Notes: a model not told the origin generated them from the letters alone. Numbered from the stretch's first letter, positions 1 through 8,903 are shown. The stretch is DNA of 36,781 nucleotides from Fibrobacter sp. (GCA_017475045.1 JAFVGH010000156.1:1-36781); one strand, 5' to 3'. Made by a program: numbers and translations.

Positions 1-450
1 GGCCTCAAGAGCCGCGGCGTGTACGAAACTCCGGGTGGCACGCTCCTGTACAAGGCTCACGAATGCCTGCAGCAGCTCGTGCTCGACAAGGAAACTTTGT
101 TCGAAGCCCAGAAGATGTCTATGACCTATGCCAACCTCGTGTACAATGGCCAGTGGTTCACTCCGCTTCGCCAGGCTATGGACGCCTTCTTCGCCGAAGT
201 GAACAAGGTTGTTACCGGTGACGTGACCCTCAAGCTCTACAAGGGCAACATCATCCCGGCCGGCATCAAGAGCCCCTACAGCCTCTACGACATGGGCCTC
301 GGCGGATTCACCGACGTGGATATGTACGACCAGAAGGACGCAACGGGCTTCATCCGCTGCTTCGGCCTGCCCCTCAAGACCCGCGCCCTGTTGCTTGGCA
401 ACAAGACCAATGTGGACTTTGGCAAGCCGGTTGTGCTGCCTAAGAAGTAG
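1..450 (+). CDS. argG: Argininosuccinate synthase, C-terminal part
   Basis: Partial gene: the reading frame is open from base 1 and ends at TAG 448-450, giving the last 149 residues. Argininosuccinate synthase joins citrulline and aspartate using ATP in arginine synthesis in the cytoplasm. The segment begins GLKSRGVYETPGGT, the conserved 'K-S-R-G-x-Y-E-T-P-G' stretch of the family, and continues with the typical C-terminal part (VYNGQWFTPLR, VTGDVTLKLYKGN, SLYD). The length after that motif fits a normal C-terminus, so only the upstream part is missing. It is followed by a palindromic repeat and a rho-independent terminator, so it is the last gene of its transcript. Confidence 0.95.
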   Translation, partial: GLKSRGVYETPGGTLLYKAHECLQQLVLDKETLFEAQKMSMTYANLVYNGQWFTPLRQAMDAFFAEVNKVVTGDVTLKLYKGNIIPAGIKSPYSLYDMGLGGFTDVDMYDQKDATGFIRCFGLPLKTRALLLGNKTNVDFGKPVVLPKK

Positions 451-455
451 TTAAT

Positions 456-486
456 GCGTCATGGCGGGCTTGACCCGCCATCTAGC
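456..486. repeat. Palindromic repeat, CTTGA-loop type (copy 1)
   Basis: Perfect 8-bp stem ATGGCGGG (461-468) and CCCGCCAT (474-481) around loop CTTGA, flanked by CGTC and CTAGC. The copy at 26603-26632 in hemA has the same length, loop and flanks but different, compensated stem bases. It lies between the argG stop codon and its terminator and has no T tract of its own. Confidence 0.75.
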
Positions 487-500
487 AAAATGTCAAAAGT

Positions 501-527
501 CCTCGGCCAGCGCCGGGGATTTTTTTT
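501..527 (+). terminator. Rho-independent terminator of argG
   Basis: Stem CCTCGGC / GCCGGGG with loop CAGC (501-518) followed by A and eight T. The same 18-nt hairpin occurs at 1564 and 2604. Confidence 0.9.
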
Positions 528-600
528 GCGTGCTGACAAATGTATCGTTTTTTTTACAATTAACTCAACCTGTGAACTAATTCAAGGAAAAGGAGAAAAA

Positions 601-1524
601 ATGAGTAAGACTCTATGGCTAGGAATGGTCTTAACGACTGTAGCTTGTTTGGTGGCTTGTGGAGATGATTCTAGCACAAATACCCAAGAACAGCAATCTT
701 TAGAGAATGATGTTTCTGCCAGCTCCGGAAATGAGAATAATCCCAGTAATTTGGATGAATCTAGTGAAAGTCGAGATGAATCATCGTCTAGTGTTGCGGA
801 ATCGACTGAACCTGGTGATGGATCGTCTTCTAGCGTAAAATCTACGGGGAAGAAAGGTTCTTCTTCCTCCGCTAAGTCTGAAACGAAGTCGTCAGATAGT
901 GGTACCGAAAAAGTTTGGAGCTGGGATACGCCCAAAGAGAATTTCTTGAACCCCAAAATGACCTACAATACTTTTGTTGATTCAAAACGCGACCATAAGT
1001 CCTATAAGACCATTGATTATGTTACGCCCTATTGTCAGAATGTTTGGTTCGCAGAAAACCTGAATTACGAAATGGATGGTAGCTGGTGTTTTGACAATGA
1101 TTCTAAAAAATGTGATGTGGCCGGTCGTCTTTATACTTGGGATGCTGCAATGAATGCCTGCCCTGAAGGTTGGCGTTTGCCCAGTGATGAGGATTGGGAC
1201 AACATAATGGTGGATGAGTCTAATGCGGGAATTCGGCTCAAGTCAATGACAGGATGGTCTCAAAAAACAATTGATGGAGTCTATGATTATAACGGAGAAG
1301 ATCATTTAGGCTTTTCCGCAATTCCTGCAGGATTGTGGAATGACGATTCTGAAGATTATGTCAATGCTGGTCAAACCGTTGGCTTTTGGTCTTCTACTGA
1401 AAAAAATAGCGATGAGGCAAAAGTTGTACAATTTTCAGGTCTCAAGATTTATAAAGATGTTGCTGTAGTTGGTTCAGTGTCGAAATCTTATGGTTTTTCT
1501 GTTCGTTGTGTTCGGGACAAGTAG
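601..1524 (+). CDS. FISUMP-domain lipoprotein (first of a tandem pair)
   Basis: 307-residue predicted lipoprotein of unknown function. The start at 601 is chosen because AAGGAGAAAAA precedes it and a lipoprotein signal follows (LVAC, Cys20); the frame is open further upstream but without signal or ribosome site. Residues 21-100 are a Ser/Glu-rich linker. From about residue 125 comes the Fibrobacter major paralogous domain (TIGR02145/FISUMP), seen in VWFAENLNYE, CPEGWRLPSDEDW, FSAIPAG, FWSST and the closing FSVRCVRDK. The neighbour at 1639 is a close paralogue with the same terminator. It is likely surface or outer-membrane anchored. Its biochemical role is not known to me. Confidence 0.92.
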   Translation: MSKTLWLGMVLTTVACLVACGDDSSTNTQEQQSLENDVSASSGNENNPSNLDESSESRDESSSSVAESTEPGDGSSSSVKSTGKKGSSSSAKSETKSSDSGTEKVWSWDTPKENFLNPKMTYNTFVDSKRDHKSYKTIDYVTPYCQNVWFAENLNYEMDGSWCFDNDSKKCDVAGRLYTWDAAMNACPEGWRLPSDEDWDNIMVDESNAGIRLKSMTGWSQKTIDGVYDYNGEDHLGFSAIPAGLWNDDSEDYVNAGQTVGFWSSTEKNSDEAKVVQFSGLKIYKDVAVVGSVSKSYGFSVRCVRDK

Positions 1525-1563
1525 GATTAAAATTAGCGGGAATTGAATAAGGTCATAAAAATC

Positions 1564-1591
1564 CCTCGGCCAGCGCCGGGGATTTTTTTTT
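1564..1591 (+). terminator. Rho-independent terminator after first FISUMP gene
   Basis: Hairpin CCTCGGC-CAGC-GCCGGGG at 1564-1581, then A and nine T. Identical to the hairpin after argG. Confidence 0.9.
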
Positions 1592-1638
1592 ACAATTTGA
1601 GTATATCGTAAACAAGTCTATGAAACTGGAGAAAAAGC

Positions 1639-2574
1639 ATGAAAAAATCCCTGTGGCTAGGAATGGTCTTGACTGCTGCCGCCTGTTTGGTGGCCTGTGA
1701 TGATGATACCGGTGCTAATTCTCAAGACCCGCTGTCTTCGGAGAATGATATTTCTGCCAATTCCGGTAACGAGGATAATCCTGGTAATGTAGGTCAATCT
1801 AGTGAAAGCCTGAGTGGCTCGTCGTCTAGTGTTGAAAAATCGACTGAACCTGGAGATGGATCGTCTTCTAGCGTGAAATCTACGGGGAAGAAAGGTTCTT
1901 CTTCCTCCGCTGAGTCCGAAACGGAATCGTTGGATGGTGAGGCTGAAAAGGTCTGGAGTTGGGATACTCCCAAGGAGAATTTCTTGAACCCCAAGATAAT
2001 CTACAAAACTTTTGTGGATTCAAAGCGTGACAATAAGACCTACAAGGTTATTGAATATTCCGCGCCGGGCTTTCAGGGCTTGTGGTTTGCAGAGAACTTG
2101 AATTACGAAATGGAAGGTAGCTGGTGCTACGATGAAGATCCTAAAAAATGTAACGTGGCCGGCCGTCTATACACTTGGGATGCTGCCATGAAGGCTTGCC
2201 CTGAAGGCTGGCGCTTGCCAAATGACGAAGATTGGAAAGCCCTGTTTGGGACGGACATGTCTGTAGCTGGAACCAGACTTAAATCGTTGACGGGGTGGAC
2301 AGACGAAGAAAGGCATGGAGTATATGTGGATTACAATGGAGAAGATCGTTTTGGCTTTTCTGCTATTCCTGCAGGATTGTGGAACGGTCAAGATTATTGT
2401 AATGCCGGTTCTGTCGCTTTCTTCTGGTCTTCTTCTGAGGAGGGTGATGATAAGGCAAACTCGGTAGTTTTTGCTGGAAACCCGGTTGACGATAAAAAAG
2501 TTGTACTGGGAGCAATAGATAAGTCTGATAGATTCTCTGTCCGTTGCGTCCAAGACAAGCAAGGCGGGAACTAG
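1639..2574 (+). CDS. FISUMP-domain lipoprotein (second of a tandem pair)
   Basis: 311 residues, paralogous along its whole length to the protein at 601. The signal MKKSLWLGMVLTAAACLVAC ends at lipobox Cys20; then come an acidic Ser-rich linker (residues about 40-100) and the FISUMP domain with LWFAENLNYEM, CPEGWRLPNDEDW, FSAIPAG, FFWSSSEE and FSVRCVQDK. CTGGAGAAAAAGC gives a good ribosome site before ATG 1639. The linker is nearly identical in places to that of the first copy, which suggests recent duplication or gene conversion. Function unknown; probably surface exposed. Confidence 0.92.
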   Translation: MKKSLWLGMVLTAAACLVACDDDTGANSQDPLSSENDISANSGNEDNPGNVGQSSESLSGSSSSVEKSTEPGDGSSSSVKSTGKKGSSSSAESETESLDGEAEKVWSWDTPKENFLNPKIIYKTFVDSKRDNKTYKVIEYSAPGFQGLWFAENLNYEMEGSWCYDEDPKKCNVAGRLYTWDAAMKACPEGWRLPNDEDWKALFGTDMSVAGTRLKSLTGWTDEERHGVYVDYNGEDRFGFSAIPAGLWNGQDYCNAGSVAFFWSSSEEGDDKANSVVFAGNPVDDKKVVLGAIDKSDRFSVRCVQDKQGGN

Positions 2575-2603
2575 CGAGAATAACATAAGAACCCGTAAAA
2601 AGT

Positions 2604-2628
2604 CCTCGGCCAGCGCCGGGGATTTTTT
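2604..2628 (+). terminator. Rho-independent terminator after second FISUMP gene
   Basis: Third copy of hairpin CCTCGGC-CAGC-GCCGGGG (2604-2621) with A and six T. The T tract ends 15 nt before the next start codon. Confidence 0.88.
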
Positions 2629-2643
2629 GTATTTTTTGAGTGT

Positions 2644-4080
2644 ATGAATATCCGTGTTCCTTTTATTGCATTGGCGCTTCTTGTTGGTGCCTCCTTTGCT
2701 ACCGATCCGCGTTTTGAACAGGGTGCCCGTTTTTTGGCCCAGGGTGAATACGAAAAGGCCCTTGGGGAATACAGGGCCGTCCTTGCCGAACAGCCACAGA
2801 ATTCCGACGCCTACTTTGCCGCCGCCGAAGTCTACATCAAGATGCCTAAGCCCGACTACAGCAGGGCCTTGGCCAACTACCGCCTGGCCTACAAGTTTAC
2901 GCCGACCATGAGTGCCGCCTATGAGGGTGCGGCCAAGGTTTATGAAAAGCTCGGTCAGAAGGCAAAGGCCGAGGCCGAACTTGCAAAGGACCCGAAGAAC
3001 AGGCCTGTTGAAGAAGCTGCCCCTGCTGTTGAAACCGCTGCCCCTGCCGCAGCTCCTGCAGAAAATACAGCTGCTCCTGTAGAAAATACGGCTGCTGCAC
3101 CGCAACCCGCCCCCGCACAGGCTGCCCCGGCGGAGGCTCCCCAGCAAGCTGCGGCACCGGTAGCGATGCAAGAACCCGCCCCGGCCCAACCTGCACAGGC
3201 TGCTGCGGCACCGGCCCCTGTTGAACAGGCTCCGGCGCCAGCTCCTGCACAAGCGGCCCCCGCAGAAACAGCCTCGGCACCGACGGCGCCCGCCACCGCG
3301 GAAGCTACCGCTTCTGCTAATCCCGACGATCCGTTTGAGAAGGGCAAAGCCTTCCTTGCCGAAGGAAACTACAAGGATGCCGCCAAGATGTGGCGCGAAG
3401 TTCTGGCAAAGACTCCCGGACATGTGGGTGCCTACTACTTTGCCGGCGTGACCCGTTACCAGATGGGTGAACTTGATAAGGCTGAATTCAACTTGAAGAA
3501 AGGTGTCGACTATAAGGATGCCGGTGCCGACGCCTATTATTATCTGGCTCTTGTCTATCAGAAGACGAATCGTACAGATTTGGAAAAGAAGGCTCTTGCG
3601 ACCTATATCAGAAAGTCTAGTTCTAACGCCCAGTTCCGTAAGGCCGCCGAAGACCGTATTGCCGAACTGAAGGGCGCTCCTGCTGACTCGGCAAAAACTG
3701 ATGCTGATGCGGCAAATGCAGCTACTGAAACAGCTTCGGCAGCAGAACCGAAAGCCTCCAAGATTGCTCCGGCACCTGCTAAGGCTTATTCCGTGGCTCG
3801 TGCCAATGATCTTTTCAAGGCGGGTAGCTTTGAAGAGGCCTTGCAGGTTTATAAGGTCATGCTAGAAACAGAGCTTTCTCCCGATGAACGGTATTTTTCT
3901 CTGCTCCAGATGGGCAATATCTATCGTGAACTCAGGGATTTCCACAGCGCGGCATCCCGCTACCGTGAGGTGGTGCAGCAGTTCCCGGATTCTGACTGGG
4001 CCACCGAGGCTCAGCGTGCCCTGGAAGACGTTGTCTGGCTCGAAAAGCATGCCAGCGAATTGCCCCGACGCAAGCGCTAA
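2644..4080 (+). CDS. Secreted tetratricopeptide-repeat protein with Ala/Pro linkers
   Basis: 478 residues. A signal peptide covers residues 1-19 (cleavage after SFA). Three blocks of TPR-like helices are visible: residues 22-125 (ARFLAQGEYEKALGEYRAVLAEQP, AYEGAAKVYEKLGQKAKAEAEL), 228-330 (GKAFLAEGNYKDAAKMWREVL) and 386-470 (LFKAGSFEEALQVYKVML, ASRYREVVQQFPDSDWATEAQRAL). They are separated by low-complexity Ala/Pro/Glu/Gln linkers at about 126-222 and 340-385. The last block resembles the TPR end of YbgF/CpoB-type proteins. It is likely a periplasmic scaffold or assembly protein. No Shine-Dalgarno is seen and the preceding terminator ends only 15 nt upstream, so transcription must start almost at the ATG or within the upstream gene. 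Confidence 0.88.
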   Translation: MNIRVPFIALALLVGASFATDPRFEQGARFLAQGEYEKALGEYRAVLAEQPQNSDAYFAAAEVYIKMPKPDYSRALANYRLAYKFTPTMSAAYEGAAKVYEKLGQKAKAEAELAKDPKNRPVEEAAPAVETAAPAAAPAENTAAPVENTAAAPQPAPAQAAPAEAPQQAAAPVAMQEPAPAQPAQAAAAPAPVEQAPAPAPAQAAPAETASAPTAPATAEATASANPDDPFEKGKAFLAEGNYKDAAKMWREVLAKTPGHVGAYYFAGVTRYQMGELDKAEFNLKKGVDYKDAGADAYYYLALVYQKTNRTDLEKKALATYIRKSSSNAQFRKAAEDRIAELKGAPADSAKTDADAANAATETASAAEPKASKIAPAPAKAYSVARANDLFKAGSFEEALQVYKVMLETELSPDERYFSLLQMGNIYRELRDFHSAASRYREVVQQFPDSDWATEAQRALEDVVWLEKHASELPRRKR

Positions 4081-4144
4081 GCACTTTCTGTTTTATATTT
4101 ATTATACCTAGGGCTTTGTTGGGGTTTGGTGGACGAGGTCTGGT

Positions 4145-5731
4145 ATGTTTCTTGTTTTGCTATTGCTGTCGATAGCCGTGTCCCTTTCCTTTGCGGACCC
4201 GCCTTCTAATTTTAGCGGATGGGAACTGGTTTTTGAGGATAACTTTGACGGCACTGCGTTAGACAAGAGCAAATGGAACCCCACCTACAATTGGGGCAAT
4301 ACTCATAATCACCGTGCCTATTGCGTCGAGGAGAACGTCATTGTCTCCGACGGCACTCTCAAGCTCAAGGGCGAAAAGAAAACACACCCTGATGCCAATG
4401 GGGTAAAGGCCAAGTTTAACAACAAGGAAATACCGGTGGACTACACCAGTGGCGCCATTGACACTAGGGGTCACTTTGAAGTGAAATATGGTTACATCGA
4501 GGGCCGTTTCAAGGCTCCGTGGCAAAAGGGGACATGGCCCGCTTTCTGGACATTGCAAGATGGCTGGCCTCCAGAGATTGACATTCTTGAAATTCCCGCT
4601 TCCAGAAAGCAACATCATTACTACTTGCATTACACCGACCCGAGCTGGTACAACAGCCATGGTTCGGCTTGGGACCACGAGGCTTCTTTTGGTGGTCACA
4701 AGGACGACGATGTGGATCGCTCCGCGGACTTCCACACCTATGCCGTGGAGTGGGATGAAAGCAATTTGAGTTTCTACTTTGATGACAAGAAGTTTGCAAG
4801 CTATAACCGTCCGACAGAAATCAAGCAGCTTGCGGCGCAGTACATTATCGTGAATCTGGCTATCGGTGGCTGGGCGGGGGATGACATCGAAATCACCTCT
4901 GACAAGCCTGCCTATTTTGAGGCGGATTGGGTTCGTGTGTGGCAGGCAAAGCCGCCAAAACCCGATACGGTGAAAATTTTCTCCATGAACTTTGGAACTT
5001 GCGTACAACCTAACGACGAGGGAAAAGTTGTTTTGGGTGACTGCGGAAACGACGCCGCTAGAGCTGTTTTGACGCCTCTTACTTCTACAACCTACCGCAT
5101 CAACTTTGGTGAGGTGGTGCTGGAAATTCCTAACGAAAAGACGGATGCTGGCCTGGATGTAGGGCTGTACAAGTGGAACGGAGGAAACCATCAGAAGGTT
5201 GTAATGGAAAAGCAGGCTGGATACGAGGGTACTGTGGTCCGTATGAAGATGCAGCACAGCAATATGTACCTGCGTGCGACAACGGATGGTGAGCGTGTGG
5301 TACAGAGTTGGGCCGACGATTGGGAATGGAACCAGGTTTGGCGTATTCTGCCCCAGGAAACGGCTGTGGACGTTTCGACAGACAAGGAAACTGCACCGAA
5401 GGAATCCACTGCGAAAGATTCAACGGCAAAAGAAGCCAAGAAAGATTCTAGTGTCGCTGATTCCGGAAATACTGCAGTTACATCGCTTGGCAAGATAACA
5501 AGTGTGTATGGATCCGCTGTCCGCTATGCAAGTGGACTTTTATCCGTGGAAGTTGGCAGTGCCTTTAAAAAAGGCGCAGCCGTTCGTATCCTTGATCTGC
5601 AGGGCCGCGAAGTGATGCGCAAGCGTGTTACCCATAGCGCTACAATGAACGTGAAGCCGCTGGCCCCTGGTATTTACCATGTGGTAGTCTCCGACGGCAA
5701 GCGACTAGATGCGAAGATGTTTAAAAAGTAG
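4145..5731 (+). CDS. GH16 family endo-beta-glucanase, ricin-like module, T9SS-type sorting domain
   Basis: 528 residues, predicted secreted polysaccharide hydrolase. Signal peptide 1-17 (SLSFA). The GH16 catalytic domain spans about 25-270 (WELVFEDNFDG, GRFKAPWQKGTWPAFWTL, ending FEADWVRVWQ). The active site is E144-I-D-I-L-E149: E144 the nucleophile, D146 the assistant, E149 the acid/base. The ExDxxE spacing is that of laminarinase-like GH16 rather than the ExDxE of classical lichenases, so mixed-linkage or beta-1,3-glucan are both possible. Residues about 278-400 look like a beta-trefoil (ricin-type) carbohydrate-binding module, then a Thr/Ser/Lys-rich linker, then a C-terminal domain (VRILDLQGREVMRK, LAPGIYHVVVSDG) of the type IX secretion sorting kind. 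Its last 11 bp overlap the convergent pectate lyase gene. Confidence 0.93.
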   Translation: MFLVLLLLSIAVSLSFADPPSNFSGWELVFEDNFDGTALDKSKWNPTYNWGNTHNHRAYCVEENVIVSDGTLKLKGEKKTHPDANGVKAKFNNKEIPVDYTSGAIDTRGHFEVKYGYIEGRFKAPWQKGTWPAFWTLQDGWPPEIDILEIPASRKQHHYYLHYTDPSWYNSHGSAWDHEASFGGHKDDDVDRSADFHTYAVEWDESNLSFYFDDKKFASYNRPTEIKQLAAQYIIVNLAIGGWAGDDIEITSDKPAYFEADWVRVWQAKPPKPDTVKIFSMNFGTCVQPNDEGKVVLGDCGNDAARAVLTPLTSTTYRINFGEVVLEIPNEKTDAGLDVGLYKWNGGNHQKVVMEKQAGYEGTVVRMKMQHSNMYLRATTDGERVVQSWADDWEWNQVWRILPQETAVDVSTDKETAPKESTAKDSTAKEAKKDSSVADSGNTAVTSLGKITSVYGSAVRYASGLLSVEVGSAFKKGAAVRILDLQGREVMRKRVTHSATMNVKPLAPGIYHVVVSDGKRLDAKMFKK

Positions 5732-7679
5732 TTCGCTGAACGTGGATTTTTTGCAGGGTGCTGCCTGATGCGCCTGTAAGTTGCACAATGTAGCTGCCGG
5801 ATGGGAGGCTTGACAGGTCAATTACGTTGCCGTAGCTGGAAAGAACCTTTTTACCGGTTATGCTGAATACGTTGATGCGGAACATTTTCTGGCTGCTGAT
5901 TTCAAGACGTTGCCCCACGAGAATACCCTGTTCTTGTTCAGAAGAACTTGAGGAGGTAACGATACTTGCAGAAGACGATTCGATATTGCTCGATGAACTG
6001 GGAATTGTTCCATCCCAACCTTTATAGGCCATCAGTGCGTCTTTGAGGGGCTGATTCACCTCGTAAGCGGTGTCGTCGATCGAGTTGTCAAAGGCCCACT
6101 TGAAATCGCCCCCCTGCACGCGGCCTGCATAGGCAAGTACATTTGCCAGAGCCTGTTCTGGAGTATCTGCTGTGTAGCTGTACATTACCGAGTTATCGGT
6201 GTCGAAGTTGTTGTAGGAATTTGCACCAGCGTACGACTTCACGCTTGAGGGTACCAGGGCGTCGCGCGAGGTTACCACGTAGGCGTCGAAATCTGTCTGG
6301 GAATCAATATCGCCAATTGCGGTTTCCGTCCCCTTTAGCACATACTTGCTTGCGCCATACGGAATAAACGTATAAGAACCTTCCATATAGTTGTTGTAAG
6401 CCTTGATAGTACCACCATCTTCACTGCTGAACGTGCCGTTGTTCTTCGGATCGCGCTTGGTTCCACCGGCATAAACATCGCTTCCCTGCAAGGACGTCAT
6501 CATCGGGTACTTGCAATTACGGAAGTAGTTCGCTTCCATGAATACGGACGAGCCCAGCATAGAGCCGGCTCCGTATTTGGCGTTACCGTCATAGTAGTTG
6601 TTGTACACATGGGCACTGTAGTAACGTACACGCGGATGGCGGCTGTCGGAATGGTCGTACCAGTTATGATGGTAGGTGATGTAGAGCCCTTCGGTAGTAC
6701 CTTCAGAAAGGCCGAGCAGGTTCGACTTGCCGTTGTCCCAGAAGTGGTTGTAGCTGAAGGTTACGTAGGTAGACTTCTTGCAGTCCAAGGCGCCATCGCC
6801 TTTGACCTGGTCCTTGTCACTACCGGCATTGCCGTAAAAAAAGTCGCAGTTATGTACCCAGATGTACTGGTTGTCCTGCTGCAGGCCGATATTGTCGCCT
6901 TCGTCGGAATCCACGTTCATGATACCTAGGTTGCGGATTTCCACATCGAAAGCGTTCTTGATACGGATGCCCCAGCCGTTTACCGTGGCGTCGTTACCGA
7001 CACCTTCGATCGTCATGGAGCCGCCTTCCTTTTTACCCATGTCAATCAATATGTCGCCCTTGTCGGTCATTTCGGGGTCGGTCACGTTGCCAATCAGGCG
7101 AATGGCGAGCGGTCGCTTGTCGTAAGCTTTCTTGTAGGCGGTCAGGATATTTTGGAGGCCCTCGCATTCCGTGGCATTGCCCTTACTGTCTGTGGTCACC
7201 GAAAGTTTCACCGTGTTCTTAGTCGATTCGGTCACATAAAGAACCACGGCGCCGTCCTTGAGCGTGCCGTCTTTCTTGTAGGCGCCGGGGAGCCGGCCAT
7301 TGCTGTACGCAAAGCCGCTGCGGTCGTGAGCCTTCACGGAGAGCGTCTTCGTTGTGCCGGACGTGCCTTCTTTGCCGCCCTTGACGCTTGCCACTTTCAG
7401 CGTGTAGCTGCCAGCCTTGAGGCCCGGAATGTCAACGCGCCAGGTGGAGCCGTACTTGCGTACTAGTTCTGCATCCACCTTCTCGTCGGTGGATCCGTTG
7501 CCGGAATAGTAGACGTTGTAGCTGTCAGAGCCGTCATCTGTCCACATGGCGTAGGCAGATTCTAGAGAGCCCGAGGCATCGGTGAAAGTAACCTGGGCTT
7601 GTACCGCGGTTGCGGACAAGAGAAAGAGGCTCGCCCCCAAAAGGTGCGTTCGCAAAGAAGCATCCGTAAATCCCATCAT
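5721..7679 (-). CDS. Pectate lyase, PL1 family, with T9SS-type sorting domain
   Basis: 652 residues. Signal peptide about 1-29 (ending AVQAQ). Residues 30-100 look like a fibronectin-type beta-sandwich; residues about 130-500 are a PL1 right-handed beta-helix. Supporting motifs are MTIEGVGNDATVNGWGIRI, the Ca-site region EGDNIGLQ...DGALDCKKST, and RHPRVR (347-352), which fits the RxPxxR catalytic-arginine motif of PL1. The enzyme would cleave polygalacturonate by beta-elimination. A Ser-rich linker (about 560-585) precedes a C-terminal sorting domain (FRINVFSITGKKVL, LPSGSYIVQL). The start is either of two ATGs (7679 or 7676). No good ribosome site is visible, and the gene lies 30 nt after rlmI on the same strand, so it may be read through from rlmI. 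Confidence 0.92.
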   Translation of the reverse strand: MMGFTDASLRTHLLGASLFLLSATAVQAQVTFTDASGSLESAYAMWTDDGSDSYNVYYSGNGSTDEKVDAELVRKYGSTWRVDIPGLKAGSYTLKVASVKGGKEGTSGTTKTLSVKAHDRSGFAYSNGRLPGAYKKDGTLKDGAVVLYVTESTKNTVKLSVTTDSKGNATECEGLQNILTAYKKAYDKRPLAIRLIGNVTDPEMTDKGDILIDMGKKEGGSMTIEGVGNDATVNGWGIRIKNAFDVEIRNLGIMNVDSDEGDNIGLQQDNQYIWVHNCDFFYGNAGSDKDQVKGDGALDCKKSTYVTFSYNHFWDNGKSNLLGLSEGTTEGLYITYHHNWYDHSDSRHPRVRYYSAHVYNNYYDGNAKYGAGSMLGSSVFMEANYFRNCKYPMMTSLQGSDVYAGGTKRDPKNNGTFSSEDGGTIKAYNNYMEGSYTFIPYGASKYVLKGTETAIGDIDSQTDFDAYVVTSRDALVPSSVKSYAGANSYNNFDTDNSVMYSYTADTPEQALANVLAYAGRVQGGDFKWAFDNSIDDTAYEVNQPLKDALMAYKGWDGTIPSSSSNIESSSASIVTSSSSSEQEQGILVGQRLEISSQKMFRINVFSITGKKVLSSYGNVIDLSSLPSGSYIVQLTGASGSTLQKIHVQRTTF

Positions 7680-7709
7680 GGGCGAAAATCTAGAAAAAGT
7701 CGAGCGAGG

Positions 7710-8903
7710 CTAAACCACCTGCACCAGCAAGCCCTTCAGGTACTGCCCTTCGGGAAAGGCCGTATTCACGGGGTGGTCGGCGGGTTGGCCGAAGCGTTCA
7801 ATGATTTGAACGCGCCGTCTCGCATCGGCGGCGGCATCGGCGATAATCTTCTGGAACAAGTCCATCTCCATAAGGCCCGAACAACTAAACGTCGCCAGCA
7901 TGCCGCCCTCGGCCAACAATTTCATGGCAAGCAGGTTGATGTCTTTGTAGCCGCGGGCGCCCTTCTGCAGGTTGTCCTTGCTTTCCACGAACTTGGGCGG
8001 GTCCAGCACGATGAGGTCGAAAGTCTCGGCCTTGTCGCGGCACTTGCGCAGGTACTGGAACACGTCCGCTTCCACGTGCGTGGCATGCGCAGTGCTGAGC
8101 TTGTTGCGCATGATGCCTTCCTTGGCGAGCTTGAGCGCGTCCTTGGAAACATCTACCTGGTATACCTTCTCGCAACCGCCACGGAGGGCGTAGAGCCCGA
8201 ATCCGCCGGTATAGCAGAAACAGTTCAGGACCTTCTTGCCCTTCGAAAGTTCCCCGATGCGACGGCGGGCGTCTCGCTGGTCCAGGTAGTAGCCCGTCTT
8301 ATGACCGTTCTTCACGTCGATGGGGAAGAGTATTCCGTTCTCGTTGATAATCACAGGCTCATCACTCACTTCGCCGTAGATGACGCCGGTGCGCAGAGGC
8401 AGACCTTCCTTTTTGCGGACTTCGGAATCGCAACGCTCGTAGATTCCCTTGCAGTGGGTCTTTTCGGCCAGCAGTTCGTAAATCGTTTCGCGGTGGACTT
8501 CGGCACCGGCGGCTAAAATTTCCACAGAGTAAATGTCGGCATACTTGTCGATGATGCAGCCCGGAATGCCGTCGTTCTCGGCGTTGATCAGTCGGAAAGC
8601 TGATTCCTTGTCGTTGATGTCAAAGCCTCGGCTCTTGCGGGCAGCAATGGCTCGGTCTAGTAGGTCGCTGAAGAATTCCCGGTCGATGTTTGTCTTCTCT
8701 CCGAAGGTCCAGAATCGCCCGCGGATCTGGGACTTGGGCGAATACGCCGCCAGGCCAAGAAAGTCGCTGCGGTAACTGTAGACCTCTACGGTGTCGCCAA
8801 GTTCCGGGTCGCCTACTACTTCGTCGACGGCACCGCTGAATATCCACGGATGGTAACGGAGTGTGGACTTTTCGCGTCCGGCTTTCAGGGTAATGGCTTT
8901 CAT
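7710..8903 (-). CDS. rlmI: 23S rRNA (cytosine-C5) methyltransferase, RlmI family
   Basis: 397 residues. It methylates a cytosine in 23S rRNA (C1962 in E. coli) with S-adenosylmethionine. A PUA RNA-binding domain spans about 1-75 (HPWIFSGAVDEV). The methyltransferase domain has the family motif GYYLDQR (204-210), the SAM-binding stretch LNCFCYTGGFG (226-236), DPPKF (301-305) and the catalytic SCS cysteine (Cys341). Length is normal for RlmI. Its ATG overlaps the tsaE stop codon as ATGA, so the two are translationally coupled and co-transcribed. Confidence 0.93.
   Translation of the reverse strand: MKAITLKAGREKSTLRYHPWIFSGAVDEVVGDPELGDTVEVYSYRSDFLGLAAYSPKSQIRGRFWTFGEKTNIDREFFSDLLDRAIAARKSRGFDINDKESAFRLINAENDGIPGCIIDKYADIYSVEILAAGAEVHRETIYELLAEKTHCKGIYERCDSEVRKKEGLPLRTGVIYGEVSDEPVIINENGILFPIDVKNGHKTGYYLDQRDARRRIGELSKGKKVLNCFCYTGGFGLYALRGGCEKVYQVDVSKDALKLAKEGIMRNKLSTAHATHVEADVFQYLRKCRDKAETFDLIVLDPPKFVESKDNLQKGARGYKDINLLAMKLLAEGGMLATFSCSGLMEMDLFQKIIADAAADARRRVQIIERFGQPADHPVNTAFPEGQYLKGLLVQVV

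Noticed and set aside
454..600. Longer N-terminus for the first FISUMP protein
   Set aside because: It would be translated from the palindromic repeat and terminator; the lipoprotein signal and ribosome site fix the start at 601.
2167..3423. 418-codon open frame on the minus strand
   Set aside because: Overlaps the FISUMP and TPR genes antisense; Arg/Gly/Cys-rich translation of Ala/Pro linker DNA.
7599..8516. 305-codon open frame on the plus strand
   Set aside because: Antisense to rlmI, whose motifs are clear; no ribosome site or recognisable product.
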